Assembly (NCBI GenBank): GCA_002429245.1
Contig: DIZA01000006.1
Location: forward strand, 62,001-126,000
Source: Candidatus Saccharibacteria bacterium UBA6040
Lineage (GTDB): Bacteria; Patescibacteriota; Saccharimonadia; Saccharimonadales; Saccharimonadaceae
DNA length: 64,000 nt
Direction of reading: 5' to 3'
The stretch's first letter is position 1. Each line of letters begins with the position of its first letter. The position numbers and the translations under genes were made by a program. The notes under the pieces were generated by a model, which was not told the origin of the DNA, made no database searches, and saw only the letters and a program-made list of their open reading frames with translations. This document shows positions 36,118 through 45,350 of this stretch, one piece after another.

Positions 36118-37044
36118 ATGCACAAGACTCGTATTACAACTGCTCCATTAATCGTATTATTTACGATTTTCGCTATATTTACCATAATGATGATTAGTAA
36201 CCGTCCGGCGCACGCCGCGCAGGCAACGGTGAATCTTGGGACTACAGCGCCCTTTGCTATTCTTTCAGGAACACCAGACATTACCGACGCAGGTAATGCA
36301 TCGGTTATTCAAGGAAATGTCGGGCTGAGTCCGGCAACAGGCGCAGGTATTGGACTAACATGTTCACAAGTGACGGGAACGATTTATTCTGTTGATGCCG
36401 CTGGACCTTTGCCTTGTCGCGTCACGGACAGCTCACTTTTGGTCATCGCAAAGAATGACCTGACGACTGCCTATACGGATGCAGCTGGACGAACTCCACT
36501 CACGACTGTTCCAACAGAACTTGGGGGAACCACTTTGGTTGCGGGTGTTTACAATTCAGTCTCAACGACCTTTGGTATTACTGCCGGTGCAGGCGCTCTT
36601 GTTCTTGATGGTCAGAACGATCCGTCTTCTGTCTTTATTTTCGAGGCACCATTCAGCGGAACAGGATTAAGCGTCGGATCTGGCAGTGCCGTTTCTCTTA
36701 TCAACGGTGCGCAGGCATGTAATGTATTCTGGCGAGTTGATACAGCTGCAATTGACACAACGGCAAACTTCACAGGAACTATCCTTGCACTCAACTCGAT
36801 AACTGTTGCAAACGGAGCAACGATTCAGGGTCGTTTGCTTGCGCGTAACGGAGATGTAACGTTGATTAACGACACGATTACCGCTCCCACTACCTGTCTC
36901 GGCAACGGCTCTGGTGTCACTCCTGGACTTCCAAACACGGGTGAGATGAGTGGGCAATATGTGTTTTGGGGAGCTATCTCAACCCTTCTGATTGCAACAG
37001 GCCTTCTGGTTGCTTACGCTGCTTATAAAAAGCGCTCTATTTAG
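36118..37044 (+). CDS. Ice-binding-like (DUF3494) surface protein with LPNTG sortase signal
   Basis: 308 aa: signal peptide (~1-32, ending AHAAQA), one DUF3494 beta-solenoid domain (~33-260) with VNLGTTAPFAILSGTPDITD, SVIQGNVGLSP, AKNDLTTAY, LVLDGQNDPSSVFIFEA, CNVFWRVDTAA and TFTGTILA-like TANFTGTILALNSITV. It ends with LPNTG at residues 271-275, a membrane helix and a KKRSI tail, a textbook sortase signal. In cold-adapted microbes DUF3494 binds ice; here adhesion or surface recognition is equally possible. The sortase gene begins 9 nt later. Confidence 0.88.
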   Translation: MHKTRITTAPLIVLFTIFAIFTIMMISNRPAHAAQATVNLGTTAPFAILSGTPDITDAGNASVIQGNVGLSPATGAGIGLTCSQVTGTIYSVDAAGPLPCRVTDSSLLVIAKNDLTTAYTDAAGRTPLTTVPTELGGTTLVAGVYNSVSTTFGITAGAGALVLDGQNDPSSVFIFEAPFSGTGLSVGSGSAVSLINGAQACNVFWRVDTAAIDTTANFTGTILALNSITVANGATIQGRLLARNGDVTLINDTITAPTTCLGNGSGVTPGLPNTGEMSGQYVFWGAISTLLIATGLLVAYAAYKKRSI

Positions 37045-37053
37045 AGAATAGCT

Positions 37054-37677
37054 ATGCGTCGACGACAGAAACGCGTCATGCAAAAACTTTTCTTTATCGT
37101 TATCATTCCGATTGTATCGTTATGTGTTACGTTCATTTTGCTCTATGTCTTTATGCCTGCTCGACATAATACCCCGGTGACTCCTGTCGTAGCTGCTCCG
37201 ATTGTTCACGATGCTACGCCTACTGTTGCTGTTTCTGTACCGGTGGAATTGAAAATAAGTAGCATCGCTGTTGATGCTCTCGTGAATCCCGTTGGACTGA
37301 CTTCAACGGGGGATATGGCTATTGATGAGAACCCCGAACAGCTCGCTTGGTATCAGTTTGGTCCAAAGCCCGGCGAAGAAGGCAGTGCGGTTATTGCAGG
37401 ACACTATGGCTGGAAGAACGGTGTGCCATCAGTTTTTAATGATTTAAACAAGCTCGCCCGGGGGGATCAGATATCCACCTACGGGGCCGATGGACAGGTG
37501 AAGACATTTGTCGTGAGCCGGAGTGCGCTGTATGCTCCCGATCAAGACGCAACAACGGTTTTTAAGTCAGACGACGGCAAAGTTCATCTTAACCTCATTA
37601 CTTGTCAGGGTTCATGGAATAATTCGGCACGGACGTATTCTGAACGCTTGGTCGTATTCACTGACTTTTTAAAGTAG
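37054..37677 (+). CDS. Sortase (class E/F-like)
   Basis: 207 aa with an N-terminal basic stretch and membrane helix (~11-33), a Pro/Val linker, and a sortase barrel. The catalytic triad is visible: His117 in IAGHYGW, Cys184 in LITCQGSW and Arg198 in YSERLVV. Length and the GHxxW/TCxG pattern suit the actinobacterial class E/F sortases. It would cut LPxTG after Thr and attach the protein to the wall. Its position directly after an LPNTG protein implies a dedicated enzyme-substrate pair. Confidence 0.88.
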   Translation: MRRRQKRVMQKLFFIVIIPIVSLCVTFILLYVFMPARHNTPVTPVVAAPIVHDATPTVAVSVPVELKISSIAVDALVNPVGLTSTGDMAIDENPEQLAWYQFGPKPGEEGSAVIAGHYGWKNGVPSVFNDLNKLARGDQISTYGADGQVKTFVVSRSALYAPDQDATTVFKSDDGKVHLNLITCQGSWNNSARTYSERLVVFTDFLK

Positions 37678-37779
37678 TCGGCAAGTTGTTTACAGGAGGT
37701 GTGGGCTTTCATTGAAGGGGGTATATCCCTTATGCTATGATAGATCAAACAAGAATAGGTGAATTGGAGAAATACAGAC

Positions 37780-38385
37780 ATGGATGGGGGACCGTTTCGT
37801 GTGCCACAACCGGCAGACAATAGGAGAGTTGCAAGTAGATCTGAACCGGCAAGCCGGCCGCCAGAAGAACCGCAACAACCTATAATAAAAGAGGAAGCAA
37901 AAACTGTGTACCGATCCGAAGAACCACGACGAACCGTAAAGGAAAAGAAAGGTCTGAAAAAGATACTCCTTCCTATCATCGTCGTTATCGTTATTCTTAT
38001 TGTTGGGTTTGTTGGATGGACCGTATGGTCAAATTCTCACAAGAGTGGTGCGACTGCAATTAATACCAGTGAGTATCAGGCCGTCTTCTTCACCAATGGA
38101 CAGGTCTATTTTGGTAAGCTTTCAGCATTTAACAATGACTCTATGAAGCTCAACGATATCTATTATCTTCAAACACAGTCGTCAGCTGGAACTGGTTCCA
38201 ATAACCCTCAAACAACCTCATCCGATACGAGTAGCAGTGTTCAGCTTGTGAAGCTTGGCTCTGAAGTTCATGGTCCTGAAGATGAAATGATTCTTTCAAA
38301 AGACCAAGTGTTATTCTACGAGAACTTGAAACCAGACGGTAAAGTTGCACAATCAATCGCCGATTACAAAAAATCTGCTAAGTAA
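37780..38385 (+). CDS. Single-pass membrane protein with conserved-looking external domain
   Basis: About 201 aa. The start at 37780 (MDGGPFR) is the first ATG after a GGAGA; an upstream in-frame GTG is possible. A Pro/Arg/Glu-rich cytoplasmic segment of ~65 residues precedes one membrane helix (~71-92) and an external domain with YQAVFFTNGQVYFGKLS, FNNDSMKLNDIYYLQ, a Ser/Thr/Gln-rich linker and LGSEVHGPEDEMILSKDQVL. No named family was recognised. The TNGQVYFGKL element suggests a small beta-barrel domain. A TATGAT box lies about 40 nt upstream. Confidence 0.6.
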   Translation: MDGGPFRVPQPADNRRVASRSEPASRPPEEPQQPIIKEEAKTVYRSEEPRRTVKEKKGLKKILLPIIVVIVILIVGFVGWTVWSNSHKSGATAINTSEYQAVFFTNGQVYFGKLSAFNNDSMKLNDIYYLQTQSSAGTGSNNPQTTSSDTSSSVQLVKLGSEVHGPEDEMILSKDQVLFYENLKPDGKVAQSIADYKKSAK

Positions 38386-38394
38386 TGAGTCGTC

Positions 38395-39096
38395 TTAATA
38401 GCTTACTGAGTTGCCGGGTTGAACCGGCACTTTGTTTGTAATGTTGAGCGATTTTACGTATTTCACCCAGGCATCATCATTGATCTTGTTTTGAGATTTA
38501 ATCAGGACAAGTAAGTTAATCTTAATGAATATCGCTGACTGAGGTCCTTTAGCCGACGTTCCAAGATACACAGTTGCGTCACCAGCGGTGACTTTATTTG
38601 TCGCATTAAACTTTTTGGCAAGTTCGGCTACTTGCGCATCGACATCACCCTCGAAAGAAATCGGAAGGGGTTGTTCGCTGACACTGATTGTAATGCCGTC
38701 AATTTTGTCAGAGTAGGCAAAAACGGGATCGCTGTTCGGTGGGCTGATACGTTGCCACCCACCGAGTTGGGTGATTGTCTTGTCGTTAGGGAGGACGGTT
38801 TGGTAACCGGGGTTTGTGATAATGCTACTTGCGTCGCTGGCTATTTTTTTTGCGACGTTGTTTCTGTGGATGGCAATAGCAGTGATGCTGCCACCGATAA
38901 TAATAACGACGACTATAGCTATAGCGATGGTTTTCTTCGTGAGAGGAAATAGACGGTCACGAATGCTAAGTGTTTTTTTTGATCGCTTTAGGGTGATCGG
39001 TTGAGGCGCAGGAGTAACAGACGCTATATCATTGCGCTGGGGGACAGTGAGCCGTGTTCGGCCGTTGCTATATCTGTTTTGTTTCTTGAACTCCAC
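38395..39096 (-). CDS. Single-pass membrane protein, unknown function
   Basis: About 233 aa, starting with GTG at 39096 (MEFKKQNRYSN); TATACT on the minus strand at 39106-39111 ends 9 nt before it, so an in-frame ATG at 39156 is unlikely. A basic cytoplasmic segment (~60 residues, with RLTVPQRNDIASVTPAPQP) precedes one membrane helix (~77-98), then an external domain with TITQLGGWQRISPPNSDPVF, ISVSEQPLPISFEGD and TVYLGTSAKGPQSAIFIK. The external part resembles small lipoprotein-like alpha/beta domains but no family was identified. It is convergent with the gene ending at 38385. Confidence 0.6.
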   Translation of the reverse strand: MEFKKQNRYSNGRTRLTVPQRNDIASVTPAPQPITLKRSKKTLSIRDRLFPLTKKTIAIAIVVVIIIGGSITAIAIHRNNVAKKIASDASSIITNPGYQTVLPNDKTITQLGGWQRISPPNSDPVFAYSDKIDGITISVSEQPLPISFEGDVDAQVAELAKKFNATNKVTAGDATVYLGTSAKGPQSAIFIKINLLVLIKSQNKINDDAWVKYVKSLNITNKVPVQPGNSVSY

Positions 39097-39130
39097 TATG
39101 AAATTAGTATAACAGGGATGAGTTGTCGTG

Positions 39131-41452
39131 CTAGTGGTTGCTGAATGCGAAGCCAAGTGTGCTGGCGTAGGCGTTGGCGTTATTGGCTGACGCTAGGTCG
39201 ACCTTGAAGACGATACTGTCACCAGCAACAAAGCTACAGGTTGATGGGTCAGAAGTACTGGTTGCGGTGCCTTTTTGCCAGGTGGTCTGTGATCCGGTCG
39301 AGACCGAAACGACTGAGCCGCAGGCCGTCAGCCCAGTCGTGGAATTGTTGCGGTAGACTTGGTAAGAAACGGCCGCGTCAGAACTGTCAGTTCGGCCCAT
39401 GAGTGAGGTTGATCCAGACACAAAGCCCTTGAAGCTTGTCGGCAATTGGTAAGTTACGTAGATGCTTCGGGCTTGGCTAGTAACTTGTGAAGATGTCCAG
39501 TTGTAGTAGTTGTACGTTTCGTCGGTACCACAGATGGTTGGTTGTGATGAACTGCCGTCATTGATATTCAATGCGTCAGAACAGAGGTCTGAGGTCATCG
39601 TACCGGTACCCGTATTATGCATGACAGCGTTACTATACTCTGGACTAATAGTAATGAAGTCGTCAGGACTTGCGGCACAGGCACCCCAGCCGTCAGCTTC
39701 ATAACACTGGAGCTGTCCGAGCGTTGTGTCGTAATACATACTGCCGACCATTGAGCTATCAACAGTTGGTGCAGACGCTGCTTTGTCGAGTGTCAGGAGC
39801 GTTGGAGCGCCGCTACCAGAACCGCTTCCGATCTGTACTTGTGTTGCTGTGAAGCTTGCGCTGGTTGTTCCAGCTGCGGCGATGGTAACTCCTGTGCTTC
39901 CGTTCAGACTCAAGGATTGCCCAGATGTCGAGTTAACGCTCGCAGCACTGGCGTCCCCAAAGGTAAGCGCTGATCCTGTCAGGGCAGTGACACCGTTAAT
40001 GCGGTATTGGGTAGAGGTATTAACATCGCCGGTGACATCGAGTGCATATCCGGCAGTTGCGGCATTACCGATACCGACATTGGCTGCGCCACTATTGTTG
40101 GTGGCCGTTAGCAGGTTGAGGCCGTTACCTTGAAGGGCGAGTGAACTCGCGGTATTTGCGAGGGTACCTGTCGAGTTACTGCCATCCCAGCTGAGTCCCA
40201 TGATTGCGTTCTCATCGGGTGATAGAACTCCGATGGTGGCTTGGTGACTGCTTGTTCGGCCATCGGCAACCAAGAGTCCGCGAGCAGTCGCCGCTGATGT
40301 TGACGGAAGTCCGAACGAGACAACCGAGCCATATGCTGGGACAGTGTAGTTTGGAATATTGATTGCGGTCGATAGTGAGGCACCACCTGGTGTGAGGTAG
40401 GTACCTGTTCCTTGAATGGTAAGTCCTTGCTCGAAGGTTGCGAGTCCCTTAACGTCGAGTGTGGAGCTGTAGCTAGTGCTTATTTCTCCGGTGGCTTTTA
40501 CCATAAACAGCGTCTGGTCAGTAGCATCATGAACTTCAAACGTTGAGGTGGGTGAATTGGCCTTCACGACAACGTTACCGCTTCCTGAGTTAAGGTTGAC
40601 ACCGCCGCCCCCACCCTGGATGTTAACGTAAGAGTTATTGTCGATCGTACCAATATTAACGACTCGTGCGCCACTGCCGAGACCGATATTAACCGTACTG
40701 TTAGCGGCATCTTGTCTGCCGATATTAACGGTAAGCGCGTTGCCGGCGCCGATGTCGACCGTACCACTTCCGGCAATGCTATCAAGTGCTGGAGTAAGAA
40801 TATTAGTGTTACCTTGTAGCGTGCCAGCTTGAGCTGTTCCTGTAACATTTAGGTTTCCAGTCTGTGGGCTCGTCGTGTTTTGAATAAACCCTGATGCGTC
40901 GATACCACCAAGTTGGGCGGAGTTAATCGCATACGGTGACGCGGTTAGTCGCTTCATTGGGAGCATTTCCCCGTCAGACACACACGGTGAGCTACCGAAG
41001 GTTGTACAGCTGGCCGATGAGCCAGCGATGTTCATAGAAAGCCACAAGGTATCTTGGTTCCAGTCAATGCTGGTGCCGAATGGGGTCTTTTCACCAAGGT
41101 TGACCGAGAGGTAGCCGTTTTTCACCTGTACACCACTGGTGCCACCGTTGTTAACGTAGTCCTCGGTCCATTTCAGCGTTCCGTCCGGGTTACCGGCCGC
41201 AGTGCCTGTCCCGTCTTGATAAATCTTAAATTGGATGTTGTAGCTGCCGTCTGGGACAACGAAGCCACTGGCATCAAGGAGTCGCCCCTGGAAACTGATC
41301 GTGCTATTCGTGCCCGCAAGCGCGTGCGTAGATTGTGAAATAATACCAAATAACAGCGTTGTGATAATAGCAACGCATAGGGCAAGTATCATTGCTACAC
41401 GCAATGCATACCGGCGATTAAAAATAGTGAGGGAGGTGAACCACACAGTCAT
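39131..41452 (-). CDS. Large secreted/anchored surface protein with beta-repeat stalk
   Basis: 773 aa: an N-terminal membrane/signal helix (~18-40), a domain of ~120 residues starting TISFQGRLLDASGFVVPDGS that recurs in surface proteins of Patescibacteria, then ~350 residues of short Gly/Asn/Ser-rich repeats (VNIGxGSGARVVNIG and similar) suggesting a trimeric fibre or beta-solenoid as in phage tail fibres. A C-terminal head (~575-773) has paired cysteines (CSDALN, TICGTDET, LTACGS). A TATAAA box ends 9 nt before the ATG. It is divergent from the F1-ATPase operon, sharing a 190-bp intergenic region. Confidence 0.65.
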   Translation of the reverse strand: MTVWFTSLTIFNRRYALRVAMILALCVAIITTLLFGIISQSTHALAGTNSTISFQGRLLDASGFVVPDGSYNIQFKIYQDGTGTAAGNPDGTLKWTEDYVNNGGTSGVQVKNGYLSVNLGEKTPFGTSIDWNQDTLWLSMNIAGSSASCTTFGSSPCVSDGEMLPMKRLTASPYAINSAQLGGIDASGFIQNTTSPQTGNLNVTGTAQAGTLQGNTNILTPALDSIAGSGTVDIGAGNALTVNIGRQDAANSTVNIGLGSGARVVNIGTIDNNSYVNIQGGGGGVNLNSGSGNVVVKANSPTSTFEVHDATDQTLFMVKATGEISTSYSSTLDVKGLATFEQGLTIQGTGTYLTPGGASLSTAINIPNYTVPAYGSVVSFGLPSTSAATARGLLVADGRTSSHQATIGVLSPDENAIMGLSWDGSNSTGTLANTASSLALQGNGLNLLTATNNSGAANVGIGNAATAGYALDVTGDVNTSTQYRINGVTALTGSALTFGDASAASVNSTSGQSLSLNGSTGVTIAAAGTTSASFTATQVQIGSGSGSGAPTLLTLDKAASAPTVDSSMVGSMYYDTTLGQLQCYEADGWGACAASPDDFITISPEYSNAVMHNTGTGTMTSDLCSDALNINDGSSSQPTICGTDETYNYYNWTSSQVTSQARSIYVTYQLPTSFKGFVSGSTSLMGRTDSSDAAVSYQVYRNNSTTGLTACGSVVSVSTGSQTTWQKGTATSTSDPSTCSFVAGDSIVFKVDLASANNANAYASTLGFAFSNH

Positions 41453-41643
41453 TTGTTTGTTTTTATACCGTTTGTTTAGGGATAAATGTTTATTTCACTC
41501 GACGTGTGGTGGTTCATCAAAGCTTGTCGATATACTACCATAAACACGATGAGACTACAACTAAGATAACCAGGTAAGAACACATAGTGGTTATGGTACA
41601 ATTAACCTGACGCATGATAAGAGGTAGGGAGCATAAATAAACA

Positions 41644-42486
41644 GTGAAAGTATCACGAATTATTCTTAGTTTGGCGATCGTTATCGGTGTGGTCGCAACC
41701 ACGTCTTTGCCTGTTTCCGCTGCGACCTACGGGGGTGGAAATGTCCAAGGATATGCTGCGGACTCTGCACTCGATAACGGAACGATCGTCCAGCTGGATA
41801 GCAAGAACGGAAATACCGTTAAGGTTTCGACGCAAGCACAGCTCGATAACATGTTCGGCGTCACTGTTGATCGAACACAATTACTCGTCTCATCTTCGAA
41901 CGATGCACTCAAGAATGAAGCTTTCGTTGCAGTATCGGGAACCTACAATGTGCTAGTTAGTAATGAAGGCGGCTCGGTTGCTGTCGGCGATTACATCACC
42001 CTTTCATTAGTAAACGGCGTTGGGATGAAGGCTGGCACGGTCGAGAAAACGGTTTTCGGGCGGGCTGCCGGAACATTTGACGGCAAGGGTGTCACAGTTG
42101 GGACGACCACCCTGAAAGATACGACGGGCAAAACGACCAGGACGGTGGCATTAGGGCTTATTCCTGTCACGGTGAATATTCAGCACAATCCGAATGAAAA
42201 GAGCACTACGGTTAAAGTACCTGACGCACTCCAAAGAATCGGTGTCGCAATTGCTGAAAAAGAGGTAAGTCCCATTCGTATTTATCTTAGTATGGGAATT
42301 ACAGCAATCAGCATTATCGCGGCCGTCGCAATCCTCTATTCGGGAGTACGCAGTGGTGTGATCTCAATCGGACGTAATCCGATGTCGAAACGATCAATTT
42401 TCAGGGCCCTATTACAGATAATATTAACGAGTATACTCATTTTAATTATTGGCTTATTTGCGGTATATTTACTACTGAAGCTATGA
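41644..42486 (+). CDS. Secreted-domain protein with c-like C-terminal hairpin lacking the carboxylate
   Basis: 280 aa from a GTG start. A signal peptide (~1-27, ending PVSAA) precedes an external beta-rich domain (~28-200) containing LDNGTIVQLDSKNGNTVKV and VAVGDYITLSLVNGVGMKAG. The C-terminus has two membrane helices (~213-234 and ~254-277) joined by the loop GVISIGRNPMSKRS. Two helices with a polar G/A-R-N/Q-P loop is the signature of ATP synthase subunit c. However, the ion-binding Glu/Asp expected 18 residues after the loop proline is Ile264, and the first helix lacks the GxGxGxG pattern. It heads the F1 operon with the b-like gene 26 nt downstream. Confidence 0.6.
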   Translation: MKVSRIILSLAIVIGVVATTSLPVSAATYGGGNVQGYAADSALDNGTIVQLDSKNGNTVKVSTQAQLDNMFGVTVDRTQLLVSSSNDALKNEAFVAVSGTYNVLVSNEGGSVAVGDYITLSLVNGVGMKAGTVEKTVFGRAAGTFDGKGVTVGTTTLKDTTGKTTRTVALGLIPVTVNIQHNPNEKSTTVKVPDALQRIGVAIAEKEVSPIRIYLSMGITAISIIAAVAILYSGVRSGVISIGRNPMSKRSIFRALLQIILTSILILIIGLFAVYLLLKL

Positions 42487-42512
42487 TGCAAATGAAGGTG
42501 GGTTAAACGAAC

Positions 42513-43268
42513 GTGGGACTATTCCAACATAAACAGCACTCTGACAAGAAGTCACCTATGGTTGAGGTCTTTGAGTATGAGAAAAATTTCTTCGATGAAG
42601 ATTTCCGTGTAGGAATTCGCGATCATGCTCGTTTATATTTCGAGAAGGTTATTCAAGAGAATGTTGTTGTTTTCAAACAAGATCTTGATGAAGCTTCTGA
42701 AGCGATTAGTGCTGATCTCAAAATACGCACAGCTGAGCAGCTTGATGCGTCTATCGCCCGCCTTACAATTGACCTTAAAGAACACATCACAAAACAGCTC
42801 GATGGCCAGTTTGCAGAGTTCACCAAGGCCGCTAAAGAGGCACAAGACGTGGCCCTTGGATCTCTCACGACCAGCGCTGCGGCTTTGGAAGAACAGCATA
42901 AACAACTCGGTACGACACTTCAGAAGAGCATCGCTAACCAAAGTTTGATGTTAGAAAATTCATTCCAGGAAAACATGAAAAATATGACTTCAATCAAAGA
43001 GGCCAATGCCTCTGCGCTGGAATCACTCAATCGCAGTGTTGACGAGCTGAAGAACCAGAATGAACAACTGACTGCTACTCTTGAGAAAAAGATCGCAACC
43101 CAAGAAGAATCATTAATGAAAGCTTTCGAGGGCAATATGGCGCAGGTGATTGAGCATTACTTACTTGGTGCGTTGAGTGAACAATATGATTTGAAGGCGC
43201 AGCTACCAGCGATTATCCAGCAAATGGAAGCAAATAAACAAGCTCTTTTGGATGACATGAAACTATGA
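42513..43268 (+). CDS. Soluble b-like peripheral-stalk coiled-coil protein
   Basis: 251 aa from a GTG start. It occupies the position of atpF (before delta and alpha) and is almost entirely helical with long heptad-type segments rich in Glu/Lys/Gln/Ala (~45-215). Unlike b subunits, it has no N-terminal membrane helix; the first 45 residues are polar and charged (FEYEKNFFDEDFRVGIRDHA). It is also longer than the usual ~160 aa. Its stop overlaps the delta start (ATGA at 43265-43268). The most likely role is a stator rod tying F1 to some other anchor; sequence homology to b itself is not evident. Confidence 0.6.
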   Translation: MGLFQHKQHSDKKSPMVEVFEYEKNFFDEDFRVGIRDHARLYFEKVIQENVVVFKQDLDEASEAISADLKIRTAEQLDASIARLTIDLKEHITKQLDGQFAEFTKAAKEAQDVALGSLTTSAAALEEQHKQLGTTLQKSIANQSLMLENSFQENMKNMTSIKEANASALESLNRSVDELKNQNEQLTATLEKKIATQEESLMKAFEGNMAQVIEHYLLGALSEQYDLKAQLPAIIQQMEANKQALLDDMKL

Positions 43269-43786
43269 GTGACACCGAAGTAAAAACACATGAAAACTTT
43301 GTCTTGCCGTCTCGCGTCGTGAGCCATGTTGATGTGTCTCGTCTTGTCACTGAAATTGAGTGGGTCGATAATGCCATGACGACTGCGGAGGTTCGCATTA
43401 AGGCAGGTGGAGCTGAAACAGCCATTCCAGCGTTATCTGACGGACTGACGGAGTTTTTATCACAAAACCAACTCACGCTAGCTGATAGTGGTGATCGTGC
43501 CGATCTTATCAAGCAGCTACGTCTCTTAAAAGATAAGGCACCAATCATTCACATGACTTTTGCTTCTCCCGCGGACCATGAAAGTCTCGCACAGCTTACG
43601 AAATGGGTGCGTGAATCACTTCATCCACAAGCGCTGATTGTGGACGGCGTTCAGCCAGCACTTGTTGCGGGTGTCTATGTGCGTACACCAAATCACGTCC
43701 ACGATATGAGTCTGCGTGCGGTCCTCGCGGGCCAACGTGGTGAACTCGTGAAGGAATTGGAGACGCTTCGTGCCAGCAGCAATTAA
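43265..43786 (+). CDS. atpH: F1-ATPase delta-like subunit
   Basis: 173 aa, the normal length for delta. The C-terminal part carries the family pattern: ALIVDGVQPALVAGVYVRTP then MSLRAVLAGQRGELVKEL, comparable to the LIGGxxIRxxDxxxDxSxRxxLxxL region of AtpH. The N-terminal helical domain is divergent. Delta links the top of the alpha3beta3 head to the stalk. It overlaps the b-like gene by 4 nt and the alpha gene by 17 nt. Confidence 0.78.
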   Translation: MSDTEVKTHENFVLPSRVVSHVDVSRLVTEIEWVDNAMTTAEVRIKAGGAETAIPALSDGLTEFLSQNQLTLADSGDRADLIKQLRLLKDKAPIIHMTFASPADHESLAQLTKWVRESLHPQALIVDGVQPALVAGVYVRTPNHVHDMSLRAVLAGQRGELVKELETLRASSN

Positions 43787-45350
43787 AGCCTTTGAAAAGC
43801 TCGTGAGCGCTGGCAATCCCGTCGGTGAGATTATTGGTATTGATTCGTTCATGGTGAGTGTACGAGGGCTACAGCCGACGAACGTTCACGCGACAGTACG
43901 GTTCGACGACGAAACTCGGGGCTATGTTCATCAGGTTCTTGAAGATCACGTCGTGGTGATGAAGCTTGATCCTTCGCCGCTTCGTATTGGCGGGGTGTGT
44001 GTTATTGAGGCGCGTGACATTATGGTCCCTGTTGGTAAGAATTTCATCGGGCGTGTCGTCAATGTATTTGGCGAGCCAATTGATGGTAAGGGGGAAATCG
44101 TTGCTGACCAAGAGTGGGATGTTTTCCACTCTGCACCGATGCTTTATGAACGTGAACTGCTTGATACCCCAGTCGAGACAGGCGTGACAATTCTTGACCT
44201 TGAATATTCATTGGCGCGTGGACAGCGTATGGCCATGCTCGGTGACAGTAAGGTTGGTAAGACAGCGCTTGCTGCATCGGTGGCCATCAATCAGAAAAAC
44301 ACCAATATCACTGTTATCTATGTGTTGATTGCGAAACGTCAGCATGACGTTGCAGAGCTTGTCAGTACTCTGGAAAAAAATGATGCACTCAAAAAGGCCA
44401 TCATCGTCGTGTCTAACTCATTTGAATCGCTAATCCTTACATACCTAGTACCCTACGTTGGTGCGGCGCATGGTGAATATTTCTGGCATCAACTCAACAT
44501 GGATACGTTGGTGATCTACGATGACCTGACAGCACACGCTCAGGCGTATCGTGAGATCTCACTGATTGCAGGCGTGTCGCCAGGCCGTGACTCATATCCT
44601 GGCGACATGTTCTATACGCACTCTAGCTTGCTGGAACGTGGCGGTAAGACAGAATCAAATCACGCCAGCCAAACGCTTGTTCCGATTGTCTATGCTCCGG
44701 GCGGGGACATTACTGCCTATCTGCCAACCAACATCATGTCAATTACGGACGGTCAATGGATTTTGGACGAGAAAATTTTCAAGGACACCATGCGTCCGGC
44801 GGTTAGCACAGCTCTTTCAGTGACACGTGTTGGTGGTGTCGGTCAAAACAAACGCCAAAAGGGATTTGCCGATAAACTTAACCTGACTTTGGCTGGATAC
44901 CGAACGGCCGAAGAGTACGCTCACTTTGGTACCGAACTAAGTCCACAAGCTCAGGCTGATTACGACAAGGGTAAAGTGCTCTTTAAATTGATGAATCAGG
45001 GTATCGGTGAAACATATAGTTTTGCTGAACAGCAATTCCTTATGAGCATCGTGCTTAAAAGTAGCCCCGAAGAAATTATCAACGTCGAACTGTTGAAGGA
45101 AAAGGTGCATGAATACGCACCGAAGCTACAAGAGGACAAGGATATGAAGGGTAATTACGACGAGCTTGAAGCAACGCTTAAGGCGGAAGTTATGACAATT
45201 GACCCAGTAAAAAAGGCCGCCATCGATAAAGCAGCTAAGGCTGACGAAGAAAAGAAGCATCAGGCCGAAGAAGCTGCCGTCGCTGAAGCCGCAGCGAAAG
45301 CTCCAACTGAGCCACCAGCCGACGGTAAAGTTAAAGAGGAGAAAAAGTAG
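43770..45350 (+). CDS. atpA: F1-ATPase alpha subunit (divergent)
   Basis: 526 aa from a GTG start, with GGAG upstream. The order is that of AtpA: FIGRVVNVFGEPIDGKG (~92-108), P-loop GDSKVGKT (158-165; usually GDRQTGKT), VIYDDLTAHAQAYREISLI (~248-266), SPGRDSYPGDMFYTHSSLLE, and the arginine finger R353 in SVTRVGGVGQ. The Arg finger argues that it still serves the beta catalytic site. The N-terminal helix that normally binds delta is short, since the chain starts about 20 residues late. A Lys/Glu/Ala-rich tail of ~45 residues is extra. Confidence 0.9.
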   Translation: MPAAIKAFEKLVSAGNPVGEIIGIDSFMVSVRGLQPTNVHATVRFDDETRGYVHQVLEDHVVVMKLDPSPLRIGGVCVIEARDIMVPVGKNFIGRVVNVFGEPIDGKGEIVADQEWDVFHSAPMLYERELLDTPVETGVTILDLEYSLARGQRMAMLGDSKVGKTALAASVAINQKNTNITVIYVLIAKRQHDVAELVSTLEKNDALKKAIIVVSNSFESLILTYLVPYVGAAHGEYFWHQLNMDTLVIYDDLTAHAQAYREISLIAGVSPGRDSYPGDMFYTHSSLLERGGKTESNHASQTLVPIVYAPGGDITAYLPTNIMSITDGQWILDEKIFKDTMRPAVSTALSVTRVGGVGQNKRQKGFADKLNLTLAGYRTAEEYAHFGTELSPQAQADYDKGKVLFKLMNQGIGETYSFAEQQFLMSIVLKSSPEEIINVELLKEKVHEYAPKLQEDKDMKGNYDELEATLKAEVMTIDPVKKAAIDKAAKADEEKKHQAEEAAVAEAAAKAPTEPPADGKVKEEKK

